Positions 8,777 through 16,051 of a DNA stretch of 64,000 bases are shown here, piece after piece (positions within the stretch are counted from its first letter, which is position 1; each line of letters begins with the position of its first letter). The notes under the pieces were generated by a model that saw only the letters and a program-made list of their open reading frames with translations, was not told the DNA's origin and searched no databases. The stretch comes from Mannheimia indoligenes (lineage in GTDB: Bacteria > Pseudomonadota > Gammaproteobacteria > Enterobacterales > Pasteurellaceae): NCBI RefSeq assembly GCF_036880405.1, contig NZ_JBAJJM010000008.1:82866-146865 (forward strand), read 5' to 3'. A program made the position numbers and the translations under genes.

Positions 8777-9973
8777 ATGCAATCAGTTATGAAATCTACA
8801 GATATTGTTATTATTGGTGGCGGAATGGTTGGACTTGCTCTTGCCGGGCTATTAAAAGAGACCAACTGCCAAATTAAAATCATTGAAAAAAACACGCCTC
8901 AATTTGATGATAGCAAAACTCACCATCGAGTCAGTGCTATCAATGCCTCAAGCCAAAAAATGTTGGAGCAAATTGGAGCATTCCAACAAATTCCCGAACA
9001 TCGCCTCTCCCCTTATACTGAAATGTTTGTTTGGGAAAAAGACAGCTTTGCCAACATTCATTTCGATAATAACGATGCCGAAATTAAGCAGTTAGGCTTA
9101 TCACAACTTGGCTTTATTATTGAAAATGCGGTTATTCAACACGTACTCTGGCAACAGATTTCTAAGCAATCAAACGTGGAATATATTGTTGCAACCCCGA
9201 AAACATTAGGTGTAAGCGAAAATGGGGCATTTTTAACACTTGATAATGGCGAGATGATTTCAGCTAAATTAGTAATAGGTGCTGATGGGGCAAATTCTTG
9301 GGTTCGCAATCAAACTAAAATCCCCTTAACCAGCAAAGATTATCAACATACTGCCTTAGTGTGTAATGTAAAGACAACGGAAAAGCATAATAAAACTGCT
9401 CGTCAAATCTTTGCTGAAGATAGCATTTTGGCTTTCTTACCAATGGCAGATGAAAATCTTTGCTCAATTGTTTGGTCATTACCACCAGAAAAAGCCAAAG
9501 CCTTGAGCGATTGCAGCGAGCACGACTTTAATAAAACCCTAAGCATTGCCTTTGATAATCAACTTGGCTTATGCGAATTGCAAAGTTTACGCGAAATTTA
9601 CCCGCTTACCGCACGCTTTGCCCGTGATTTTGCACAGCCTCGCATTGCATTAATTGGCGATGCGGCTCACACTATCCACCCCCTGGCTGGCTTAGGTGTA
9701 AACTTAGGATTTGCGGATGCTCTCACACTTGCTCAAGAAATTCAAAAACATCTCGCTAATGATGAAGATATTGGTGAATATCGTCATTTACGCCAATTTG
9801 AGCGGGAACGTAAAGCTGAAGCCGTAAAATTATTAGCAACAATGGAAGGGTTAAAACAGCTTTTCAATGGCAATCACCCATTAAAAAAATTGGTAAGAGG
9901 CGTTGGCTTAAGTCTGACAAATCAACTCCCTTTTGCCAAAAAGTTATTAATTCAACAAGCTATTTACCTATAG
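8777..9973 (+). CDS. FAD-dependent ubiquinone-biosynthesis hydroxylase (UbiH/UbiF/UbiI family)
   Basis: Flavin monooxygenase that hydroxylates the octaprenylphenol ring during ubiquinone synthesis. 398 residues: Rossmann dinucleotide motif DIVIIGGGMVGLALAG at the N-terminus, the DG motif LVIGADGANSWVRNQ mid-protein, and the diagnostic IGDAAHTIHPLAGLGVNLG block near residue 298. The family members UbiF, UbiI/VisC and UbiH are hard to separate by eye, so no symbol is given; UbiI/VisC- or UbiF-like seems likeliest. Start may be ATG 8777 or ATG 8789 (MKSTDIVIIGG); neither has a strong ribosome-binding site. Confidence 0.85.
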   Translation: MQSVMKSTDIVIIGGGMVGLALAGLLKETNCQIKIIEKNTPQFDDSKTHHRVSAINASSQKMLEQIGAFQQIPEHRLSPYTEMFVWEKDSFANIHFDNNDAEIKQLGLSQLGFIIENAVIQHVLWQQISKQSNVEYIVATPKTLGVSENGAFLTLDNGEMISAKLVIGADGANSWVRNQTKIPLTSKDYQHTALVCNVKTTEKHNKTARQIFAEDSILAFLPMADENLCSIVWSLPPEKAKALSDCSEHDFNKTLSIAFDNQLGLCELQSLREIYPLTARFARDFAQPRIALIGDAAHTIHPLAGLGVNLGFADALTLAQEIQKHLANDEDIGEYRHLRQFERERKAEAVKLLATMEGLKQLFNGNHPLKKLVRGVGLSLTNQLPFAKKLLIQQAIYL

Positions 9974-10112
9974 AATGTAAATTAGATTGAAATAGCGTAA
10001 AGATTTCATCTTTTATGAACTAATATTAAGACTGCCTGTCTATTAGTTGGTACAATAACTGCCCCTTTTTACACTTTGGGGTTTATTTTCATCTTTTTAA
10101 GGAATTATTTTA

Positions 10113-10694
10113 ATGAACAAATTTACTAAAATCAGTGCAACCGCTTTAGTCGCTTTATTTTTAGCAGCTTGTGATAAACCGGCACAAAAATCACCTGCAA
10201 CAGAACCGGCAAAAACAACTGAAGCAGCACCGGCAGCTACTCCGGCTACAGAAACTGCAAAACAGGCTGAAATGATAGTTGAAGCTCCAAGCGAAGCAGC
10301 AAAAGCAGACTATCAAAAATTAGCCGCTTGGAATGCAGAACAAGAGAAATCAATGCAAGCAGCACAAGTTGAATTACAACAAAAATTAGCAACACAAGAT
10401 CCTAAACAAATGCAAGAAGGATTAGTTGCATTTAACAAAAAAGTTGAAGATACCGTAAAAAGTTTAGATGCTGTTGATCTATCTGATGCTCAACTTAAAG
10501 AGCTAAAAGAAAAAAGCAAATCTGCCCTAACACTTTCAAGCGAAGTACTTAACGAACAAGTAAAAGTGCTGTCTAATCCAGCTGATGAAGCACTAAAACA
10601 ATCAGCACAGAAAAAATCTGAAGCATTAATCGAAATTAATACTGAGCTACAAAGAATCAGTGCTGAAGTAGAAAAAAGATTTTCAGCTAAATAA
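10113..10694 (+). CDS. Predicted lipoprotein, Ala/Lys-rich, helical
   Basis: Unrecognised function. 193 residues with a lipoprotein signal peptide and lipobox LAAC (Cys20), then a low-complexity Ala/Pro/Thr/Glu linker (about residues 24-60) and a predominantly alpha-helical, charged, possibly coiled-coil body rich in Gln, Lys and Glu. D follows the Cys (CDKPAQ), which in enterobacteria would favour inner-membrane retention. Strong aagga ribosome-binding site. It is a paralogue of the next gene: same signal peptide style, linker and the matching AxxDYxKxxxWNAEQEK / GAEDYKTFRDWQDAQEK segment. Confidence 0.8.
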   Translation: MNKFTKISATALVALFLAACDKPAQKSPATEPAKTTEAAPAATPATETAKQAEMIVEAPSEAAKADYQKLAAWNAEQEKSMQAAQVELQQKLATQDPKQMQEGLVAFNKKVEDTVKSLDAVDLSDAQLKELKEKSKSALTLSSEVLNEQVKVLSNPADEALKQSAQKKSEALIEINTELQRISAEVEKRFSAK

Positions 10695-10708
10695 TTAGTA
10701 TAATATCG

Positions 10709-10737
10709 AAAGCTAGAGATTTTGCTCTAGCTTTTTT
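10709..10737 (+). terminator. Intrinsic terminator between the two lipoproteins
   Basis: Stem aaagctagag/ctctagcttt (10709-10718, 10725-10734) followed by a T-run; the downstream paralogue therefore probably has partly independent expression. Confidence 0.85.
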
Positions 10738-10756
10738 TACGGACTTAAGGACGATT

Positions 10757-11392
10757 ATGAACACTCTTTCTAAAATTAGTTTATCTGCATTATTTGCAGT
10801 TTTTTTGACCGCTTGCGAAAAGCCGACTCAGCCAACCGAACAAAAAACAGAGCAAGTACAAGCCTCTGAAATAAAAAAAGAAGAAGTTAAGCCGGTAGAT
10901 ACCGGAGCAGAAGATTACAAAACCTTCCGTGATTGGCAAGACGCTCAAGAAAAAGCTTTGAATGATGCTATTCAAACTGCAACAGATGGTCTTACAGACA
11001 AACAAAAAGCTGACCCTGCGGTTATGCAAGAAACGGTTAATAAAACGTTACTCACACAACTCGACAGCATTAAAACAAGTGCTGAAGCACTGAATATTCA
11101 ACATAGTGAAGTAAAAGCTCTGAAAGATAAAACATTAGAAGTACTCACTTTAGGTACTCAAATGATTATTGAAGGGGCGAATATGGAGAAAAATCCAACC
11201 CCTGAAGCCCATAAAGCTTTTGGCGAATTGCAAACTAAACTTAATCAGTTAGCAGAAGAAGGGCAGAAATTGGAAAATGAATTAAAGGCAAAATATGCTC
11301 CAGCCCCTCAACCTGAAGTAACCCCAGCAGAAACAAAACCTCAAGAAGCAGCTCCTGTTAATACAGCCCCAACAGAAGCAACAACAAAGTAA
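10757..11392 (+). CDS. Predicted lipoprotein, paralogue of the preceding gene
   Basis: Unrecognised function. 211 residues with signal peptide and lipobox LTAC (Cys20, followed by Glu), Pro/Thr/Gln/Glu linker, a helical middle (residues 55-180) with Trp-Gln-Asp-Ala-Gln-Glu-Lys resembling the upstream paralogue, and a Pro/Ala/Thr/Glu-rich C-terminal tail the paralogue lacks. Ribosome-binding site aagga. Convergent with the plp cluster, giving five lipoprotein genes in a row between 10.1 and 14.1 kb. A periplasmic spacer or envelope-stabilising role is only a guess. Confidence 0.8.
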   Translation: MNTLSKISLSALFAVFLTACEKPTQPTEQKTEQVQASEIKKEEVKPVDTGAEDYKTFRDWQDAQEKALNDAIQTATDGLTDKQKADPAVMQETVNKTLLTQLDSIKTSAEALNIQHSEVKALKDKTLEVLTLGTQMIIEGANMEKNPTPEAHKAFGELQTKLNQLAEEGQKLENELKAKYAPAPQPEVTPAETKPQEAAPVNTAPTEATTK

Positions 11393-11395
11393 AAA

Positions 11396-11426
11396 AATAA
11401 GGCATAGCTTTTCGCTATGCCTTATT
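11396..11426. terminator. Bidirectional terminator between lipoprotein gene and plpC
   Basis: Perfect 13-bp stem (11396-11408 with 11414-11426, core aaggcatagc) and loop ttttc between the convergent genes. Confidence 0.85.
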
Positions 11427-11437
11427 CTTCATTCAAG

Positions 11438-12229
11438 TTACCAACCTTTTACCATCGCCCCTTTAAACTCTTCATTTGCTTTATTATAGACTTCTTCTGT
11501 TTGATAAGCCTTCACAAAATCTTTTACAGCGTCTGAATTTTGATTATTTTCACGAGCTACAATCAGGTTCACATAAGGAGAATCTTTATCTTCTACAAAT
11601 AACCCATCTTTGGTTGGTGTTAAACCACTTTGTCCAGCATAAGTAGTATTGATAACAGAAAATGCAACATCATCTAAAGTACGAGGTAAAAGCGGAGCTT
11701 CAATCTCCTGAATGACTAACTTACGAGGATTTTCAATAATATCAACGCTGGTTGCTTTTAAACCGGCTTCGGCTCTTAATTTAATTAAGCCTTGTTTTTC
11801 TAGCAAAATTAATGCACGAGCTAAATTAGTCGGATCATTTGGCAAAGCTACAGTATCTCCATCTTTTAACTCTTCTAAAGATTTAATTTTCTTAGAATAT
11901 GCTGCAATCGGGTAAACAAAGGTATTTCCAACCGGTACTAATTTATAACCTTTTTCTTGGATTTGGTTATCTAAATACGGTTTGTGCTGGAACGCATTTA
12001 AATCTAAATCACCTTTATTTAAAGCTTCATTTGGTGTTGCATAATCGGTAAATACTACCAGCTCCACATCACGGTTATATTTTTCTTTCGCAATTTTTGC
12101 CGCTACTTCCATTACTTTGTGTTCAGGACCTGAAATTACGCCAACTTTTAACTTCTCCGCTTTATCATTACAAGCAGTCAAAAATAGTGCAGAAATTGCA
12201 ACTACACCTAAAATTTTATTCAATTTCAT
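11438..12229 (-). CDS. plpC: MetQ-family (NLPA) lipoprotein, third tandem copy
   Basis: Substrate-binding lipoprotein of a D/L-methionine ABC transporter type. 263 residues: lipobox LTAC (Cys20), then the NLPA fold with KVGVISGPEHKVMEVAAKIA, NAFQHKPYLD, VALPNDPTNLARALILLEKQGLIKL, VDIIENPRKL, VINTTYAGQSGL and DSPYVNLIVAR. Ends in MVKGW like its two upstream paralogues. The positions match the three-gene lipoprotein cluster plpABC reported from M. haemolytica; assigning C to the last copy follows transcription order. It lacks the Ala-rich spacer after Cys that the other two have and is the most distal from metNI. Confidence 0.87.
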   Translation of the reverse strand: MKLNKILGVVAISALFLTACNDKAEKLKVGVISGPEHKVMEVAAKIAKEKYNRDVELVVFTDYATPNEALNKGDLDLNAFQHKPYLDNQIQEKGYKLVPVGNTFVYPIAAYSKKIKSLEELKDGDTVALPNDPTNLARALILLEKQGLIKLRAEAGLKATSVDIIENPRKLVIQEIEAPLLPRTLDDVAFSVINTTYAGQSGLTPTKDGLFVEDKDSPYVNLIVARENNQNSDAVKDFVKAYQTEEVYNKANEEFKGAMVKGW

Positions 12230-12264
12230 AATGTCTCCTTTTTTAAGATTTATTATCTAAAAAA

Positions 12265-12292
12265 ATGAGCAGTAGCTCGCACTACTACTCAT
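12265..12292 (-). terminator. Hairpin between plpB and plpC
   Basis: Arms 12265-12275 and 12282-12292 (atgagcagtag/ctactactcat, one mismatch) are followed on the minus strand by a U-run. It probably terminates part of the transcription leaving plpB. Confidence 0.65.
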
Positions 12293-12307
12293 CTTAATAG
12301 GGGTAAA

Positions 12308-13138
12308 TTACCAACCTTTTACCACACCGCCGTTAAATAATTTTAACGCTTCTTGGAATACTTCTTCGGTTTGGAATGATTTCACAAAGGTTTGTAAACG
12401 TGGATCATCTTTGTTGTCTTCACGGCTCACCACTAAATTTACATACGGAGAATCTTTTGATTCAACAATAACACCGTCTTTATCCGGACTTAAACCTGCT
12501 TGACCTGCGTAAGTGTTATTGATGATCGCCAATTCCACATCGTCTAACATACGGGTTAATAATGCGGTGTCAGCTTGGACGATTTTGATATTTTTCGGGT
12601 TTTCAATAATATCATTTTCCGTTGCAAACACATTTTTCGGATCTTTTAATTTCAACAAGCCGTGTGCTTGAAGTAATAATAACGCACGAGCGGTATTACT
12701 TGCGTTATTTGGAATCGCAACTTGAGCCCCCTCTTTTAACTCAGAAATATTTTTGATTTTTTTCGAGTATGCCGCGATTGGCCATACTAAAGTGTTACCG
12801 ATGATCGCTAATTTATAGCCACGATCTTTCATCTCTTGTTCCATATAAGGCACAGTTTGGAAAGCGTTTGCATCTAAATCTTTTGCGTGTAATGCTGCGT
12901 TTGGTTGTGTGTATTCAGTAAATTGAACTAATTCCACTTCTAAACCGTATTTCTCTTTTGCAATTTTCACTGCAACTTCGGTCATTTGTGCTTCAGGACC
13001 GGTCATTACGCCAACTTTTAACGGAGCTTGTTTCTCCGCTTTTGCAGGTTCTGCCGCTGCTTGTGTTTTTTCTTCTTTACAGGCGGTTAATGCTAAAGCA
13101 GATACTAACACTACGCCTAATAGTTTTTTAAAGTTCAT
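12308..13138 (-). CDS. plpB: MetQ-family (NLPA) lipoprotein, second tandem copy
   Basis: Periplasmic substrate-binding lipoprotein for methionine-type uptake. 276 residues: lipobox LTAC, Ala/Glu/Lys linker to about residue 38, then the family blocks KVGVMTGPEAQMTEVAVKIA, DANAFQTVPYMEQ, VAIPNNASNTARALLLLQ, NDIIENPKNIKI, INNTYAGQAGLSPDKDG and DSPYVNLVVSRED. It is the most diverged of the three in the ligand region: QTVPYM replaces QHKPYL, and PNNASN replaces PNDPTN/PNDPSN, which could mean a different ligand. Flanked on both sides by hairpins. Confidence 0.88.
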   Translation of the reverse strand: MNFKKLLGVVLVSALALTACKEEKTQAAAEPAKAEKQAPLKVGVMTGPEAQMTEVAVKIAKEKYGLEVELVQFTEYTQPNAALHAKDLDANAFQTVPYMEQEMKDRGYKLAIIGNTLVWPIAAYSKKIKNISELKEGAQVAIPNNASNTARALLLLQAHGLLKLKDPKNVFATENDIIENPKNIKIVQADTALLTRMLDDVELAIINNTYAGQAGLSPDKDGVIVESKDSPYVNLVVSREDNKDDPRLQTFVKSFQTEEVFQEALKLFNGGVVKGW

Positions 13139-13173
13139 TTGAGTTCTTCCTATATAAGAGTTTTAAAATAAAA

Positions 13174-13213
13174 AGCGATTAACCTTAGAGATAAAGCTCA
13201 GCGATTAATCGCT
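13174..13213 (-). terminator. Hairpin between plpA and plpB
   Basis: Arms agcgattaa (13174-13182) and ttaatcgct (13205-13213), with an A-rich stretch 13165-13174 that is a U-run on the minus strand. Probably a partial terminator giving plpA more transcript than plpB. Confidence 0.55.
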
Positions 13214-13232
13214 AATATGAAAAAACAGAAAA

Positions 13233-14060
13233 TTACCAACCTTTTACTACACCATCTTTGAAGTGTTTTTGTGCTTCTTGGTACACTTCTTCAGTTTGGT
13301 AAGACTTGATAAAGTTTTGTACGTTGTCTGCATCTTTATTATCTTGGCGAGCAACAATGATATTCACATACGGAGAATCTTTAGACTCAACAAACACACC
13401 GTGATCTTGAGTATTTAAGCCAACTTGACCTGCATAAGTGTTATTCACTACCGCTAAATCCACATCATCTAATGCTTTTGCAGCAATTGAAGTATCTACT
13501 TCTTTAATTTCTAATTTTTTCGGGTTCTCAATAATATCTACTGACGTTGAGAATAAATTAGTATTATCTTTTAACTTAATTAACCCCTGTTTTTCTAATA
13601 AAATTAACGCACGGGCTAAGTTAGATGGATCGTTTGGTACGGCAATCACAGCACCCTCTGCCAATTCAGCAACATTTTTCACTTTTTTAGAATAACCGGC
13701 TAACGGATAAACGAAAGTGTTCCCCACAATTACTAAGTTGTTTAAGCCTTTTGATTGGCTGTCTTTATCTAAATACGGCTTGTGTTGGAATGCGTTAGCA
13801 TCTAAATCACCTTTGCTTACCGCCGTATTTGGTAATGCGTAGTCGTTAAATAGAACAAATTCTACGTCTAAACCGTATTTTTCTTTAGCAATTTGTGCGG
13901 CTCGTTCTGCAACAGTATGTTCAGGACCTGACATTACCCCTACTTTAATTTTTGCAGATGCAGGAGCTGCTGCTGCAGGCTCTGCTTTTTTCTCATCTTT
14001 ACACGCAGTTAATGCTAATGCAGAAACTAATGCCACACCTAAAATTTTCTTGAAACTCAT
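13233..14060 (-). CDS. plpA: MetQ-family (NLPA) lipoprotein, first tandem copy
   Basis: Substrate-binding lipoprotein, the copy directly behind metI and so the likeliest cognate MetQ. 275 residues: lipobox LTAC, Ala-rich linker, KVGVMSGPEHTVAERAAQIA, DANAFQHKPYLDKD, VPNDPSNLARALILLEKQG, VDIIENPKKLEIKE, VVNNTYAGQVGL and DSPYVNIIVARQD, ending VVKGW. 21 bp separate it from metI. Homologous M. haemolytica proteins were first described as 28-30 kDa antigenic lipoproteins PlpA-C. Expression is presumably repressed by MetJ from the operator before metN. Confidence 0.9.
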   Translation of the reverse strand: MSFKKILGVALVSALALTACKDEKKAEPAAAAPASAKIKVGVMSGPEHTVAERAAQIAKEKYGLDVEFVLFNDYALPNTAVSKGDLDANAFQHKPYLDKDSQSKGLNNLVIVGNTFVYPLAGYSKKVKNVAELAEGAVIAVPNDPSNLARALILLEKQGLIKLKDNTNLFSTSVDIIENPKKLEIKEVDTSIAAKALDDVDLAVVNNTYAGQVGLNTQDHGVFVESKDSPYVNIIVARQDNKDADNVQNFIKSYQTEEVYQEAQKHFKDGVVKGW

Positions 14061-14081
14061 AAAAACCCCTATTTAATAAAA

Positions 14082-14759
14082 TTAACGATGATCGTAACGT
14101 TTTGCTAAAGTATCGCCCAATTTCTGGCTTACCATCACAATCGCCACAATAATGATTGTTGCAATCCATTTTACATAAACCATATTACGGTGCTCCCCGT
14201 AACTGATTGCCAAGTTTCCTAACCCGCCGCCGCCTACAGCACCTGCCATTGCAGAATAACCGATTAAAGCCACTAAGGTTAAAGTAATACCATTGATTAA
14301 AATCGGCAAAGATTCCGGTAAATAAAATTTAGTTACTACTTGCCAATTGGTTGCCCCCATTGATTTTGCTGCTTCAGTTAAACCTGATGGAATTTCCAAT
14401 AACGCATTAGACGTTAAGCGAGCAAAAAACGGAATTGCTGATACGCTTAACGGCACAATCGCCGCCGTTGTTCCTAAAGTTGTACCCACAATTAAACGGG
14501 TAACAGGTAATAAAATAATCAATAAAATAATAAACGGAATAGAACGTCCGATATTAATAATCACATCTAAAATTTGATGTAATCTTGGGTTTTCTAAAAT
14601 TTCACCTTTACCTGTTAAAAAAGCTAAAAAACCAATCGGCAAACCAATGATGACAGCTAATGCCGTCGCCACAAAGCCCATATAAATGGTTTCAAAAGTA
14701 GATTCCCACACTAAGCCCCACATTTGTGGCGTCATCTCTCTCAAAAAATCAGCCCACAT
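14082..14759 (-). CDS. metI: D-methionine ABC transporter permease MetI
   Basis: Inner-membrane channel subunit that pairs with MetN and receives methionine from the MetQ/Plp lipoproteins. 225 residues, five or so membrane segments, family start MWADFLREMTPQMWGLVWES and the EAA-type coupling loop EAAKSMGATNWQVVTKFYLP near residue 137. Overlaps the end of metN by 11 bases, so the pair is translationally coupled. Confidence 0.95.
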   Translation of the reverse strand: MWADFLREMTPQMWGLVWESTFETIYMGFVATALAVIIGLPIGFLAFLTGKGEILENPRLHQILDVIINIGRSIPFIILLIILLPVTRLIVGTTLGTTAAIVPLSVSAIPFFARLTSNALLEIPSGLTEAAKSMGATNWQVVTKFYLPESLPILINGITLTLVALIGYSAMAGAVGGGGLGNLAISYGEHRNMVYVKWIATIIIVAIVMVSQKLGDTLAKRYDHR

Positions 14760-15795
14760 AGCCTAACACCTCTACTTTTACATTATTATCCATCAAATAA
14801 AATTTTGCTTCTGCAATCGCATCCGAATTACCGCTTACTTCTGCAATCACAAAACCAAATTTCACACCACCGGCATAGTCAATTTGTGACATTAAAATAC
14901 TGAAATCAATACCAAATTTTTTCGATGCGGTTGAAAGAAGTGGTGCATCAACCGAACGGCCGGTAAATTCAAATTTAATAATCGGCTTACTGTTCTCACT
15001 TGGCGTTGCCGAAAGCTGCTCGGTATATTCCTGTGGCAATTCAAAATGGAAAGTTGATTGAATAAATTTCTGAGCCAATTCGGTTTTCGGATTGGAGAAA
15101 ATTTCGCTCACCGAGCCAGATTCAATCAACTGCCCTTTATCAATCACCGCCACACGGTCACAAATACGTTTCACCACTTCCATCTCGTGAGTAATCAACA
15201 AAATGGTTAAGCCTAAGCGCTTGTTAATATCTTTTAATAATTGCAGAATAGATTGCGTGGTTGCTGGGTCTAACGCACTGGTTGCCTCATCACAAAGCAA
15301 AACGTGCGGATCGCTTGCCAACGCACGGGCAATCGCAACACGCTGTTTTTGCCCACCCGAAAGATTTGCCGGATAAACATCTTTGCGATCAGTTAAGCCC
15401 ACCAATTCCAATAATTCATTCACTTTTTTCTCAACTTCGGCTTTCGGAGTGTTGCTCAAACGCAGTGATAACGCCACGTTCTCAAATACCGTTTGAGAAG
15501 AAAGCAAATTAAAATGTTGGAAAATCATCGCAATATTACGGCGAGCGGAAATCAGCTCTTTGTCCGACATTGCAGTTAAATCTTGCCCATCAACAATCAC
15601 TTGTCCCATTGTCGGGCGTTCTAATAAATTTACGCAACGAATTAAGGTACTCTTGCCCGCACCTGAAGCCCCAATCACACCATAAATCGTGCCTTTAGGA
15701 ACATCCAGATTCACATTATCCAGAGCAGTAATTTTTTTACCCTTTACCTCAAATTGCTTGCTGATATTTTTCAGCTGAATCATTTTTCTATCCAC
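14749..15795 (-). CDS. metN: Methionine import ATP-binding protein MetN
   Basis: ATPase subunit of the MetNI-Q importer. 348 residues: Walker A GVIGASGAGKSTLIRCVNLL, signature NLSGGQKQRVAIARAL, Walker B VLLCDEATSALDPATT, switch His in LLITHEMEVV. The C-terminal NIL (ACT-like) domain from about residue 270 (IKFEFTGRSVDAPLLS... VKVEVLGYVG) binds methionine and gives trans-inhibition in the family. An alternative start at the second Met (MIQLKNISK, 15783) is likely enough; the two differ by four residues. First gene of the MetJ-controlled operon. Confidence 0.95.
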   Translation of the reverse strand: MDRKMIQLKNISKQFEVKGKKITALDNVNLDVPKGTIYGVIGASGAGKSTLIRCVNLLERPTMGQVIVDGQDLTAMSDKELISARRNIAMIFQHFNLLSSQTVFENVALSLRLSNTPKAEVEKKVNELLELVGLTDRKDVYPANLSGGQKQRVAIARALASDPHVLLCDEATSALDPATTQSILQLLKDINKRLGLTILLITHEMEVVKRICDRVAVIDKGQLIESGSVSEIFSNPKTELAQKFIQSTFHFELPQEYTEQLSATPSENSKPIIKFEFTGRSVDAPLLSTASKKFGIDFSILMSQIDYAGGVKFGFVIAEVSGNSDAIAEAKFYLMDNNVKVEVLGYVG

Positions 15796-15824
15796 ATTAA
15801 TTAAAATTATTTCTTCGCTATTTT

Positions 15825-15840
15825 AGACGTCTAGATTGCT
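15825..15840 (-). promoter_or_regulatory. MetJ operator (two tandem met boxes) upstream of metN
   Basis: agacgtct (15825-15832, perfect met box) followed directly by agattgct (15833-15840). MetJ with SAM binds tandem 8-bp AGACGTCT boxes. The same core, extended to tagacgtctagat, appears upstream of metK at 61892, supporting real function. Confidence 0.85.
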
Positions 15841-16003
15841 ATGTCAATCAACTCACCTAATTTTTTTATTCCAAATAAGCATAACGCATAAAATAAGTGA
15901 TTGCACTTGAAATAAATTGAGGTTTTGTATGACTGGTTTTCATCATAACTGAAAAAATACCCTTTATCATTTTTATAAGTATATAAATAATAAGCTATTA
16001 AAT

Positions 16004-16028
16004 AAAAAAGACAGCTCAAATTGAGCTG
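16004..16028 (-). terminator. Terminator after putA
   Basis: Stem cagctcaa/ttgagctg (16012-16019, 16021-16028) lies 24 bp past the putA stop and is followed on the minus strand by six U residues (16004-16010). The remaining 160 bp to metN hold only the met operator and AT-rich sequence. Confidence 0.75.
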
Positions 16029-16051
16029 CCTCATCATTTTATATTTATAGC

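Noticed and set aside
11438..14060. The three MetQ-type genes as an assembly duplication artefact.
   Set aside because: They differ along their length in protein and DNA, with distinct intergenic hairpins, and match a known natural cluster.
15831..16037. 68-codon open frame on the minus strand between metN and putA.
   Set aside because: It overlaps the MetJ operator and the putA terminator and encodes a Tyr/Phe/Lys-rich AT-derived sequence with no ribosome-binding site.
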